64,000 nt of DNA. Source: Kaistia hirudinis. GTDB taxonomy: Bacteria > Pseudomonadota > Alphaproteobacteria > Rhizobiales > Kaistiaceae. The stretch is taken from contig NZ_JACIDS010000001.1 in assembly GCF_014196455.1 (NCBI RefSeq), forward strand, positions 806,001 to 870,000. Direction: 5' to 3'. Made by a program: the position numbers and the translations under genes. A model generated the notes under the pieces. The model saw nothing but the letters and a program-made list of their open reading frames with translations, was not told the origin of the DNA and made no database searches. Positions 20,110 to 28,224 of the stretch are shown here, piece after piece. The first letter of the stretch is position 1. Every line of letters starts with the position of its first letter.

Positions 20110-21092
20110 GTCCCCGCCTGATGCCGGCGTTCGAGCCAGGAGTGCAGCGCCATCATGCCGAGGATGATCGCACCGATGAAGATGTTGTAGGCGAGGCCCG
20201 GCACGCCGATCAGCACGATGCCGTTGCGCATGATGCGCAGGATCAGGATGCCGAGCACGGTGCCGATGATCGTGCCGCGGCCGCCCGTGAGCGCCGTGCC
20301 GCCGATCACCACCATGGCGATGACCTCGAGCTCATAGCCCGTGCCGCTGTTCGGATTGGCGGCTGAGGTACGGATCGAGGAGATGATGCCGGCGAGCGCG
20401 GCCATGGTCGAGGACAGCATGAAGAGGCCGACCTTCACGCGGTCGACCTGCACGCCGCGCGCCCGTGCAGCGCCGGGATTGCCGCCGGCCGCCTGGATCC
20501 AGTTGCCGGTCCGCGTCTTGGTCAGCAGATAGCCGAGGATGATGACCGCGGCGATGAACCAGAACAGCGAGGCATAAATGCGGAAGGGGCCGACATAGAA
20601 ATCGCCCACCAGAATGGTTGCGAGCCAGTTGCCATCCGCCTTCCAGGTCCGCTGCGGGAAGCCATCGGTGACGAACAGCGCGGTGCCGCGCACGACGAGC
20701 AGCATGCCGAGCGTGACGAGGAAGGACGGGATCTTCAGCCGCGTGACGAACCAGCCATTCACATAGCCGATGATCGCCGCAACGATGAGCGCGACCACGA
20801 AGGCGAGCGGCAGCGAGACGACGCCGGCGTTGAACAGCGTCCACATCAGCACCGGCGAGAAGCCGAACAGCGAGCCGACGGACAGATCGAACTCTCCCGA
20901 CGTCATCAGCAGCGTCATGGCGAGCGCGATGAGGCCGAGCTCGACCGTGAAGGCGAGTGTGTTGGAGATGTTCAGCGGCGACAGGAAATCGGGGTTTATC
21001 GACCAGAAGACGGCGACCTCGACGACCAGCAGGACGAAGGGGCCGAATTCGGGCTTGGCGACCAGGCGTTGAATCAGGGATCGATGTTCCAC
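20106..21092 (-). CDS. Sugar ABC transporter permease, CUT2 (RbsC/FrcC-like)
   Basis: This 328-residue inner-membrane protein has eight to ten predicted helices. It carries the CUT2 permease landmarks SGEFDLSVGSLFGFSPV near residue 65, IPSFLVTLGML near 125 and the EAA-like GGTALTGGRGTIIGTVLG near 260. It begins at a GTG (21092), 117 bases after the binding-protein gene, and overlaps the ATPase gene by four bases. With its neighbours it forms a complete importer for a simple sugar or related compound. Confidence 0.92.
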   Translation of the reverse strand: MEHRSLIQRLVAKPEFGPFVLLVVEVAVFWSINPDFLSPLNISNTLAFTVELGLIALAMTLLMTSGEFDLSVGSLFGFSPVLMWTLFNAGVVSLPLAFVVALIVAAIIGYVNGWFVTRLKIPSFLVTLGMLLVVRGTALFVTDGFPQRTWKADGNWLATILVGDFYVGPFRIYASLFWFIAAVIILGYLLTKTRTGNWIQAAGGNPGAARARGVQVDRVKVGLFMLSSTMAALAGIISSIRTSAANPNSGTGYELEVIAMVVIGGTALTGGRGTIIGTVLGILILRIMRNGIVLIGVPGLAYNIFIGAIILGMMALHSWLERRHQAGT

Positions 21093-21209
21093 GGTGGACC
21101 CGCATCATGTTGGAAATGATCGACGCGCCGCGCATCCGCGATCGGGCGCGAATGGAGCGAACGGACGAGAGGCGCAGCGGCGAGGCCGCCGCGCCGGTCG
21201 ATCTGCGGG

Positions 21210-22142
21210 TTACTTGCCGGACAGGATGTTGTCGTAGACCTGCGCGGTGTCCTTCTCGTAGAGCGCGCCGGTGATGACGTTGAAGCCCGGAGGAATGCCG
21301 CTGGCCGCCATATTGGCGAGCGACAATGCGACATAGCTCGTCGCCTGCGGGTCCTGCCACTGCGCGGCGTTCACATAGCCGTTCAGCACTTCCTGCGTGG
21401 TGTCGAGCGAGTTGCCCCAGCCAACGACCGGGATTTCGCCCGGCTTGACGCCGACCTGGTCGAACACGCGCTTGATCGAGCCGGTGACGAGGTCGCCGAG
21501 GCCGATGATCGCGTTGATCTTCTGGCGGTTGGTGGTGAGGTAGTCGACCATGCGGTTGATCACCTCGGCCTGGTCGAGCGTAGCTTCGGTCACCTCATAG
21601 GTGATGCCGAGCGGCTCGAACACGCTCTTGATGCCCTCTTCTTCCTGCACGCCATAGGTGGCGCCCGGAATCTCGACCGGCATCCAGACGTGATCGCCCT
21701 TCTTCACCAGGCCCTTGTCGACGAGGTACTGCGCCCAGTTGCGGCCGAAGACCACGTTGTTGCCGCCGACATAGGCGTTGAACGACGCCTTCGGGTCCGG
21801 CGTGTTGAAGTTGATGATCGGAATCTTGGCCACGTTGGCTTCCTTGGCGATCTCGATCAGGCTGCCCGGATCCGGGCTGGTGGTCACGATGCCATCGGCC
21901 TTGGCGGCGATGGCGGCGCGGACGGCCTCCTGCTGCGAGGCGACGTCGCCATTGTGGAACGAGGTGTTCACCGTGTTGCCGGTGTCGCTCGCCCACTGCT
22001 TGGCGCCCGCGAGGAAATAGGTCCAGACCGGATCGGCCGGACCGCCATGCGAAACCCAGTAGAACGTCTTGGCTTCGGCCGCGATCGGCATGGCAATGGC
22101 CAGCACGGCAGCGGACAAAGCGAGAGTCAGCTTCTTGAACAC
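21210..22142 (-). CDS. Periplasmic sugar-binding protein of the CUT2 ABC importer
   Basis: This 310-residue protein has a signal peptide (FKKLTLALSAAVLAIAMPIAAEA, cleavage near AEA-KTF). It then has a two-lobed periplasmic-binding fold of the RbsB type, with KADGIVTTSPDPGSLIEIAKEA and PIINFNTPDP in lobe one and VVGWGNSLDTTQEVLNGYVNAAQWQDPQATSYVA in lobe two. The start is a GTG with a good GGGAGGC site eight bases upstream. It heads the four-gene unit. The set of pocket residues does not let me name the sugar. Confidence 0.9.
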   Translation of the reverse strand: MFKKLTLALSAAVLAIAMPIAAEAKTFYWVSHGGPADPVWTYFLAGAKQWASDTGNTVNTSFHNGDVASQQEAVRAAIAAKADGIVTTSPDPGSLIEIAKEANVAKIPIINFNTPDPKASFNAYVGGNNVVFGRNWAQYLVDKGLVKKGDHVWMPVEIPGATYGVQEEEGIKSVFEPLGITYEVTEATLDQAEVINRMVDYLTTNRQKINAIIGLGDLVTGSIKRVFDQVGVKPGEIPVVGWGNSLDTTQEVLNGYVNAAQWQDPQATSYVALSLANMAASGIPPGFNVITGALYEKDTAQVYDNILSGK

Positions 22143-22334
22143 GTCAGACGCCTCCCATTTGATCTTTTCTTTGCGCCGGCGTCGTCCCCCTCGGGCGCAG
22201 AGCGGCTGAGACGCGCTGCACCGGACGATCTTCCGGTTCTTCCTCCCGGACCGGCATCAAGGTGCCGGCCACGAGGGCAGACTGACACAAGCGGAACGCG
22301 CACTCAACGCCGCTTCGGTCGACTATCGAAGAAT

Positions 22335-22357
22335 TTCAATCGATTTATGGAATTGAA
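22335..22357. promoter_or_regulatory. Inverted repeat upstream of the sugar ABC operon (possible operator)
   Basis: TTCAAT and ATTGAA are separated by 11 bases in an AT-rich island, about 190 bases upstream of the binding-protein start. It could be a regulator site, but none can be named and arms of this size can arise by chance. The rest of 22143-22404 shows no gene. Confidence 0.3.
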
Positions 22358-22404
22358 TCGTATGATGATTTCGTTATCGCGACCGCGCCGCGCATCGCGG
22401 CCGA

Positions 22405-23034
22405 TCAGCCGCTCAGTCCGCCCTCTTCCTTCCAGACCGAAAGCGGCTTGATGTCCGGCGGCTGCGCATTGGCGCGCACCCAGCTGTCGACCACCCAGAC
22501 CTCGCCCGTCGCCGTGTCGCGGATGGTCGCTGTGTGATGCGGATAGCGGCCATCGACGAGGAAGCCGCGCCGCTCGATCCGGCCGACGGTGTGATAGCGC
22601 AACCAGCCGCGGCTCGCGGCGAGCTTCAGCAGCGTGGTGGCGTTCTCCGCCTCATCGACGCAGTCGATCTCGGAGGGCGGCGTGAAGAGCTGGTAGACAT
22701 CCTTGGCGCCATCCGCCGAGGTTCCGGTCTGCGCGCCCGCGATGCGCTCGAACCACTGGTCAGCACGGCTGATCGCCGCCCGTTCGGCAGCGGCGCTCTT
22801 CGCCCCGCTGGCCAGGATGCGCTTCAACGTCTGCATGTCGGACGCGGAGAAGCGGACGAGCGAGCGCAGCGAACAGCCATAGCCATGGCAATAGCGCACC
22901 GTCGCCGGCGCGGCGCCCGATCGTTCGGCCGAGAAGGCGGGCGCGACGGGCGCGGCGCTCATCCCGGCAAAGGCGAGGGCCAACGCCAGACCCATGGCGC
23001 CCCCACGTCGCGACACGCGGCTTGTTGTCGTCAT
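22405..23034 (-). CDS. Secreted protein with a possible Cys-His-Asp (transglutaminase/papain-like) triad
   Basis: This 209-residue protein starts at the ATG at 23034, which has a GGGAGGAGG site just upstream; the frame to 23064 has no such site. Residues 1-36 form a signal peptide with an SRRGG motif before the hydrophobic core, so Sec or Tat export is possible. In order along the mature chain are Cys125 (IDCVDEAENATTLL), His166-167 (PHHTATIRD) and Asp183 (VWVVDSWV). This spacing and the helix-strand-strand context match the transglutaminase-like cysteine peptidase core. The enzyme class is inferred; the family is otherwise unknown to me. Confidence 0.65.
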   Translation of the reverse strand: MTTTSRVSRRGGAMGLALALAFAGMSAAPVAPAFSAERSGAAPATVRYCHGYGCSLRSLVRFSASDMQTLKRILASGAKSAAAERAAISRADQWFERIAGAQTGTSADGAKDVYQLFTPPSEIDCVDEAENATTLLKLAASRGWLRYHTVGRIERRGFLVDGRYPHHTATIRDTATGEVWVVDSWVRANAQPPDIKPLSVWKEEGGLSG

Positions 23035-23182
23035 GGCCTCCTCCCAGCCTTGATCAGGGATCATCCCCCTGCCGAGAGGGCCTCATTTTCGCCGCAGACG
23101 TCAATGTTGCGACGCACCAAATCGCAGTCCTGCCATGCTGCTCTGCATCAAGCGCATCGCTGCCATGCGATTTTTCGGTCTC

Positions 23183-23211
23183 CTCATGAAATGCCCCCTC
23201 TCCTATCTTCG
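23183..23211 (+). promoter_or_regulatory. Candidate heat-shock-type (RpoH) promoter of the DUF1127/cuckoo RNA unit
   Basis: The decamer CCTATCTTCG at 23202-23211 fits the alphaproteobacterial RpoH -10 pattern CYTATNTNNG at every fixed base. CTCATGAA at 23183-23190 resembles the CNCTTGAA -35, but with one mismatch and a spacer that is a few bases short. The R. sphaeroides relatives of this RNA are RpoH-controlled, which makes the match worth noting. The call is weak. Confidence 0.28.
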
Positions 23212-23283
23212 CATCATCAAGAGCGTTCGAAATCAGAAGAGCAGCCGCTCTTCTCCGGTTAGATAAGTTGAAGGAAGACGATC

Positions 23284-23436
23284 ATGGCCCTGAACCTCAT
23301 GGCTAACTACAAGAACTGGCGCAAGTACCGCGAGACGTACAACGAGCTGAGCCGCCTGACGGCTCGCGAGCTGAGCGACCTCGGCATCAACCGCGCCGAT
23401 ATCGGCCAGATTGCCAAGCAGTCGGCTGGTTACTAA
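23284..23436 (+). CDS. DUF1127 small protein (50 aa)
   Basis: The gene encodes 50 residues: a basic, aromatic N-terminal half (NYKNWRKYRETYNELSRLT) followed by the DUF1127 core ARELSDLGINRADIGQIAKQ. A ribosome-binding site AAGGAAG lies eight bases before the ATG. DUF1127 proteins are small, positively charged alphaproteobacterial proteins. Those studied affect phosphate and carbon metabolism in Agrobacterium, and the Rhodobacter sphaeroides member CcaF1 binds RNA and is encoded directly upstream of the CcsR small RNAs. Here too the gene is followed at once by three CCTCCTCCC stem-loops, which supports the same kind of protein/sRNA unit. Confidence 0.92.
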   Translation: MALNLMANYKNWRKYRETYNELSRLTARELSDLGINRADIGQIAKQSAGY

Positions 23437-23451
23437 GCGAATTCATATTCG

Positions 23452-23567
23452 CCCCGGACGAACCTCCTCCCTCGTCCCGGCGATCTGGCGGAAAGCGAAC
23501 CTCCTCCCTCGCTGACCGCCCCTTAAGAGAAACGCCCGTCGACCTCCTCCCCGACGGGCGTTTTTCT
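23452..23567 (+). ncRNA. CcsR/cuckoo-type small RNA with three anti-Shine-Dalgarno hairpin loops
   Basis: The 3' region of the DUF1127 transcript folds into three consecutive hairpins. Each presents the identical ten-base loop ACCTCCTCCC: stem GGACGA/TCGTCC at 23456-23477, stem AGCGA/TCGCT at 23494-23513 (extended by GCGG/CCGC across a small internal loop), and the long terminator stem at 23531-23562. CCUCCUCCC is complementary to the GGAGG ribosome-binding site and is the hallmark of the CcsR RNAs of Rhodobacter sphaeroides and the wider alphaproteobacterial cuckoo RNA family, which are processed from DUF1127 mRNAs. Three loops with the last used as terminator is the arrangement seen. Processing is inferred. 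Confidence 0.85.
23531..23567 (+). terminator. Rho-independent terminator formed by the third cuckoo hairpin
   Basis: The 11-bp perfect stem AACGCCCGTCG/CGACGGGCGTT (23531-23541 with 23552-23562) carries the CCTCCTCCC loop and is followed by a T-run (TTTTTCTTT, overlapping the stem end). It ends the DUF1127/sRNA transcript before trmFO. Confidence 0.92.
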
Positions 23568-23617
23568 TTGTCTGCGCATGGTTGCCGCCGCGCGGCACGC
23601 GCCATAATGTCCGCGCC

Positions 23618-25021
23618 ATGATGAAACCGATCCATATCGTCGGCGGCGGACTCGCCGGCTCCGAAGCTGCCTGGCAGATTGCGCGCCGCGGCGTTCCCGT
23701 CGTCCTGCATGAAATGCGCCCCGTGCGCGGGACCGAGGCGCACAAGACAGAGAGCCTCGCCGAGCTCGTCTGCTCCAATTCCTTCCGCTCCGATGATGCC
23801 GAGGCCAATGCCGTCGGCCTGCTGCATGCCGAGATGCGCATGGCGGATTCGCTGATCATGCGCATGGGCGACAGCCATCAGGTGCCGGCCGGCGGCGCGC
23901 TCGCCGTGGACCGCGACGGCTTCGCGGCGGCGGTGACGGCGGCGCTCGAAGCCCATCCGCTGGTTTCGATCGAGCGCGGCGAGGTTGCCGGCCTGCCGCC
24001 GGAAGAATGGGACAGCGTCATCGTCGCGACCGGCCCGCTGACCTCGGCGGCGCTCGCCGATTCGATCCGCGCGCTCACGGGCGAGGAATCGCTCGCCTTC
24101 TTCGACGCCATCGCGCCGATCGTGCATTTCGATTCGATCGATCGCTCGATCGCCTGGTTCCAGTCGCGCTACGACAAGCCGGGGCCGGGCGGCACGGGCG
24201 CCGACTATCTGAACTGCCCGATGACGGAGGCGGAATATAACGCCTTCGTCGATGCGCTGCTTGCCGGCGACAAGACCGAGTTCAAGGACTGGGAAGCCTC
24301 GACGCCCTATTTCGACGGCTGCCTGCCGATCGAGGTCATGGCGGAGCGCGGCCGCGAGACGCTGCGGCACGGGCCGATGAAGCCGGTCGGGCTCACCAAT
24401 CCGAACAATCCGACCGTCAAGGCCTATGCAATCGTCCAACTGCGCCAGGACAATGCGCTCGGCACGCTCTACAATATGGTCGGCTTCCAGACGAAGCTGA
24501 AATATGGCGCGCAGACCGCGATCTTCCGAATGATCCCGGGTCTGCAGAACGCTGAATTCGCCCGGCTCGGCGGCCTGCATCGCAACACCTTCCTGAACTC
24601 GCCGAAACTGCTCGATCCGTCGCTGCGCCTCAAGGCCATGCCGCGGCTGCGCTTCGCCGGCCAGATCACCGGCTGCGAGGGCTATGTCGAATCGGCCTCG
24701 GTCGGCCTGCTCGCCGGACGCTTCGCGGCGGCGGAACGGCTCGGCGAAGCGGTCTCGCTGCCACCGCCGACGACGGCTTTCGGCGCGCTGCTCGGCCATA
24801 TCACCGGCGGACACATCGTTGCCGAGGACGGGCCGACGCGCTCGTTCCAGCCGATGAACGTCAATTTCGGCCTGTTTCCGCCCATCGAGGTGCCGAAGGA
24901 GCCGGGCAAGCGGCTGCGCGGCGCCGAGAAGACGCTGGCCAAGAAGAAGGCCCTCACCGGCCGGGCGCGCGCCGATGCGGCCGCGTGGCTCGGGCTGCCG
25001 GTGGCCGAGGCCGCAGAATAG
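23618..25021 (+). CDS. trmFO: tRNA (uracil-5-)-methyltransferase TrmFO
   Basis: TrmFO makes ribothymidine at position 54 of tRNA with methylenetetrahydrofolate as carbon donor and FAD as reductant. The 467-residue protein begins with the FAD-binding motif [17 protein letters not shown]. It contains the family cysteines, one in [12 protein letters not shown] near residue 50 and one in the C-terminal [20 protein letters not shown]. The ATG at 23618 (or 23621) is chosen because the conserved N-terminus starts there; upstream in-frame sequence overlaps the cuckoo terminator region. It is preceded by the DUF1127/sRNA unit and appears to be transcribed separately. Confidence 0.96.
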   Translation: MMKPIHIVGGGLAGSEAAWQIARRGVPVVLHEMRPVRGTEAHKTESLAELVCSNSFRSDDAEANAVGLLHAEMRMADSLIMRMGDSHQVPAGGALAVDRDGFAAAVTAALEAHPLVSIERGEVAGLPPEEWDSVIVATGPLTSAALADSIRALTGEESLAFFDAIAPIVHFDSIDRSIAWFQSRYDKPGPGGTGADYLNCPMTEAEYNAFVDALLAGDKTEFKDWEASTPYFDGCLPIEVMAERGRETLRHGPMKPVGLTNPNNPTVKAYAIVQLRQDNALGTLYNMVGFQTKLKYGAQTAIFRMIPGLQNAEFARLGGLHRNTFLNSPKLLDPSLRLKAMPRLRFAGQITGCEGYVESASVGLLAGRFAAAERLGEAVSLPPPTTAFGALLGHITGGHIVAEDGPTRSFQPMNVNFGLFPPIEVPKEPGKRLRGAEKTLAKKKALTGRARADAAAWLGLPVAEAAE

Positions 25022-25330
25022 GCCGCTGGACGGGACGGAGCCTCGTCCCGCCAGTCCCCCTACCTCACGGAACTACCGCGCGCCCACGTGGGCGCGCAGA
25101 TGCCGGACCGGACGCGTGTGCTTCCGGCATGTCATCGCCAAGATGGCGCAAGTCGATCTGTCGTGAAATGGCAAGTCGGCATTGAATTGCGGCCGTCAGG
25201 CCGATGAAAATCTTCATGGGCTTTGGCTGGTTGCCGTGAGCCCGGTCAACCCGTACACTCGAATTGTCGCGCCCCACAGCGGCGCCCTGTTTCGAGGGTC
25301 TCGCATGAGCCATGCCGGACGGGTGAATTC
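25022..25330. other. Intergenic region between trmFO and the B12/radical SAM gene
   Basis: About 309 bases without a convincing gene. An imperfect hairpin of GGGACG/CGTCCC type lies at about 25032-25052 after the trmFO stop but lacks a T-run. No riboswitch-like cobalamin box was recognised in front of the B12-binding gene. Confidence 0.45.
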
Positions 25331-27085
25331 ATGAATCGCGTCTTCAAGCTCGTGCTGATCAAGCCGTCGCATTATGACGACGACGGCTATGTCATTCGCT
25401 GGTTCCGCTCGATGATCCCGTCCAATTCGCTGGCGAGCCTCTACGGCCTTGCGCGCGATGCCGACGAACGACATGTGCTCGGCGAGGACGTATCCATCGA
25501 GATCTCGGCGATCGACGAGACCAATACCCGCGTCGACGTTCCCGCGCTGATCAAATCCTTCAAGGACAATGGCAATTTCGGCATGGTCGGGCTGGTCGGC
25601 GTGCAGTCGAACCAGTATCCGCGCGCCCTCGACCTGGCGCGCCCCTTCCGCGATGCGGGCATCCCCGTCGTGATGGGCGGGTTCCACGTGTCCGGCTGCC
25701 TCGCCATGCTGCCCGACAAGAACGTCGACCTGCAGAAGGCGGAAGACCTCGGCGTCAGCCTCTTCGCCGGCGAGGCGGAGGATCGGCTCGACCGCGTCCT
25801 GGTCGACGCGGCGCGCGGCACGCTGGAGCCGCTCTACAACTATATGAACGACCTGCCGAGCATCGAGGGCACCCCACCGCCCTTCCTGCCGGCGAGCTAT
25901 GTGACGAAGACGCTTGGCGGCAACACTTCGTTCGACGCCGGGCGCGGCTGCCCGTTCCAGTGCTCCTTCTGCACCATCATCAATGTGCAGGGACGCAAGT
26001 CGCGGCGCCGTTCGCCGGACGACATCGAGAAGCTGATCCGCGACAACCTCGCCCAGGGCATCCATAACTACTTCATCACGGACGACAATTTCGCCCGCAA
26101 CCGCGATTGGGAGATCATCCTCGACCGCATCATCCAGATGCGGGAGCAGGAGGGCCTGTGGATCGGCCTCATGGTCCAGGTCGACACGCTCTGCCACAAG
26201 ATCCCGAACTTCATCGAGAAGTGCAAGCGCGCCGGCGTCAGCCGCGTCTTCATCGGGCTCGAAAACATCAATCCCGACAATCTGATGGGCGCCAAGAAGC
26301 GCCAGAACAAGATCACGGAATATCGCTCGATGCTGCTCGCCTGGAAGGGGCAGGGCATCATCACCTATGCGGGCTATATTCTCGGCTTCCCAGCCGACAC
26401 CGCCGAGAGCATCCGTCGCGATATCCAGATCGTACAGCGCGAGCTGCCGCTCGACATCCTCGAATTCTTCTTCCTGACTCCCCTCCCCGGCTCCGAGGAT
26501 CACCAGACCCTGTTCCGCAAGGGCGTCGCCATGGATGCCGACCTCAACAAATATGATCTCGAGCACGCGGTCACGGCGCATCCCAAGATGAGCCAGACCG
26601 AATGGGAGGAGATCTACAAGGAAGCCTGGTCGCTCTATTATACGCCCGAGCACATGCTGACGGTGCTGAAGCGCGCCGCCGCGACGGGCGTGCGCACCAA
26701 GAGCATCGGCAAGCTGCTGATCTGGTTCTCGACCTCGGTCGCGATCGAAAAGGTGCATCCGCTGCAGGGCGGCGTGATCCGCTTCCGCAACCGGCATGAC
26801 CGGCGGCCGAACATGCCGGTCGAATCCCCGCTCCTCTTCTATCCGCGCGAGGCGTGGAACCTGGTGGCGAAGACCACGAAGCTGGTCTTCCTGCTCTGGC
26901 GGCTGGAGCGCCAGCGCCGCGCGATCGAGGCCGATCCGAACCGCAAGAGCTACACCGACGCCGCGCTCACGCCGGTCTCGGAAGGCGACGAGGAGACGCT
27001 CGAACTGTTCACGCAGAACGACGCCGCCAAGCACGCCGTCCAGCACGCGCACCGCATCGACGAGCTGACGCACCGCGTGGCGTGA
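25331..27085 (+). CDS. B12-binding-domain radical SAM protein
   Basis: This 584-residue protein has an N-terminal cobalamin-binding-type Rossmann domain (about 1-165, with VGLVGVQSNQYPRALDLARPFRDAGIPVVMGGFHVSG). A radical SAM TIM barrel follows with the cluster motif C207-x3-C211-x2-C214 (RGCPFQCSFCTI), and then a C-terminal helical part of about 180 residues. The DxHxxG motif of base-off/His-on cobalamin enzymes is absent, as in many class B radical SAM methylases. The ATG at 25331 is taken because the 36 upstream codons lack conserved features. Neighbours give no pathway clue; a lipid or cell-surface methylation role would be speculation. Confidence 0.87.
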   Translation: MNRVFKLVLIKPSHYDDDGYVIRWFRSMIPSNSLASLYGLARDADERHVLGEDVSIEISAIDETNTRVDVPALIKSFKDNGNFGMVGLVGVQSNQYPRALDLARPFRDAGIPVVMGGFHVSGCLAMLPDKNVDLQKAEDLGVSLFAGEAEDRLDRVLVDAARGTLEPLYNYMNDLPSIEGTPPPFLPASYVTKTLGGNTSFDAGRGCPFQCSFCTIINVQGRKSRRRSPDDIEKLIRDNLAQGIHNYFITDDNFARNRDWEIILDRIIQMREQEGLWIGLMVQVDTLCHKIPNFIEKCKRAGVSRVFIGLENINPDNLMGAKKRQNKITEYRSMLLAWKGQGIITYAGYILGFPADTAESIRRDIQIVQRELPLDILEFFFLTPLPGSEDHQTLFRKGVAMDADLNKYDLEHAVTAHPKMSQTEWEEIYKEAWSLYYTPEHMLTVLKRAAATGVRTKSIGKLLIWFSTSVAIEKVHPLQGGVIRFRNRHDRRPNMPVESPLLFYPREAWNLVAKTTKLVFLLWRLERQRRAIEADPNRKSYTDAALTPVSEGDEETLELFTQNDAAKHAVQHAHRIDELTHRVA

Positions 27086-27141
27086 GGAATGGCCCGCGAG
27101 CGCGCTTGGGGCTGGGCTCGGAGGTTGCCGGCTCTACAATG

Positions 27142-27293
27142 GCGTCATCCCGGCGAAAGCCGGGATCCATGCAGCCGTGCAGTCTGACGCGCCTGGCCGT
27201 TTCGCCAGCACGATACTCTTCGCCGCGCCGTTCCAACGCATGATATCCCGCGCCTCAGGCTGTATGGACCCCGACTTGCGTCGGGGTGACGCC
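27142..27293. repeat. Intergenic palindromic repeat, long form
   Basis: The ends are inverted copies of one another: 27142-27177 reads GGCGTCATCCCGGCG then AAGCCGGGATCCATGCAGCC, and 27258-27293 is its near-perfect inverse, with about 80 bases between. The same arms occur at 36015-36110. This is a short interspersed palindromic element of the kind scattered through rhizobial genomes. It carries no coding capacity. Confidence 0.75.
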
Positions 27294-27365
27294 GGAGTGT
27301 GGTGGGTCGCCGGTGGGATACTATGACGGCTCCAAGAGGCGGCCTCCGCCCATGCCGCGTCAGTC

Positions 27366-28208
27366 CTACACCCGCCCCCGCCGTGCGGCGCGCCAGAGAA
27401 GCCATTGGCTGCGCCAGGGCGCGAGGTCCGTCATGTCCTTGAGCGGGTCGTGGCTCGAGCGCTCCATGCGGGCCAGCAGCGGCTCCACGAGCGCGAGCGG
27501 CAGGAAGGCCGGCAGCACGATGCGGTCTGCCGCGTCGAGCCGGCGCCGCGCCTCGGCGAGATGGCCGCGCGCGACGGCGCGCAGATCCGCGAGCAGCGTG
27601 CGCAGCCCCGGCGTCACCCGGCCGGCGAAGATATCCTCGGCCGACACGCCGGCCGCCTGCATCATGTCGCCGGGCAGATAGAGCTGCTGGCGCTGCGCAT
27701 GGGTCGGCAAGGCCCGGAGCAGCCCGACGATCGCCAGCGCGACGCCGGCATGGCCGGCCGCATCGGCGGTGCCGGGGTCTTTCCCGCCGGCCAGGATCAT
27801 CGCCGCGAACTGGATCAGGACCGAGTTCGTCTCGCCGGCATAGCCTTCGAGATCGGCGAGGCTGGGCATCGGATCATTGTAGAGATCGAAGATGCGCGCC
27901 TCGATCAGGTGGTCGAGCGCGGTGGCCGGCAGCCCGTTGAGCGACAGCGTCTCGATGATCGCCGCGGCGACGGGATTGCCGGCCGCATCGCCCGCCGCCT
28001 TGCCGTCCAGCACGTCGCGCCACCATTGCAGGCGAATCTCGCCGGGCATCGGGCTCGAGACGAGTTCGCGTACGCGGGCGATTTCGAGATTGAAGGCGTG
28101 CAGCGCGAAGAGATGCCGGCGGGCCGGCTCGGGCGCGAACAGATCGGCGAGGAAGCGGTCGCGATCATGCCGGCGAACCTCCTCGGCGCAGAAGGCGAAG
28201 GCGTCCAT
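27366..28208 (-). CDS. Squalene/phytoene synthase-fold protein, NDUFAF6-like
   Basis: This 280-residue protein has the squalene/phytoene synthase fold (HLFALHAFNLEIARVRELVSSPMPGEIRLQWWRDVLDG; TNSVLIQFAAMILAG; YLPGDMMQAAGVSAEDIF). The aspartate-rich DxxxD catalytic motifs of true prenyl synthases are replaced, for example NLEIARVRE where DDIVD would stand. This is the pattern of the NDUFAF6 branch, a mitochondrial complex I assembly factor. It follows a Mth938-domain gene (NDUFAF3-like) and secDF, a gene order kept in alphaproteobacteria. The role in NADH dehydrogenase assembly is inferred from those homologies. Confidence 0.78.
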   Translation of the reverse strand: MDAFAFCAEEVRRHDRDRFLADLFAPEPARRHLFALHAFNLEIARVRELVSSPMPGEIRLQWWRDVLDGKAAGDAAGNPVAAAIIETLSLNGLPATALDHLIEARIFDLYNDPMPSLADLEGYAGETNSVLIQFAAMILAGGKDPGTADAAGHAGVALAIVGLLRALPTHAQRQQLYLPGDMMQAAGVSAEDIFAGRVTPGLRTLLADLRAVARGHLAEARRRLDAADRIVLPAFLPLALVEPLLARMERSSHDPLKDMTDLAPWRSQWLLWRAARRGRV

Positions 28209-28224
28209 CGGGTGGTCTCCTGCC

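Noticed and set aside
25022-25330. Cobalamin riboswitch in front of the B12/radical SAM gene
   Set aside because: No B12-box-like sequence or suitable multi-stem layout was recognised.
25214-27073. 619-codon open frame opposite the radical SAM gene
   Set aside because: Shadow frame; the plus strand has the intact CxxxCxxC protein.
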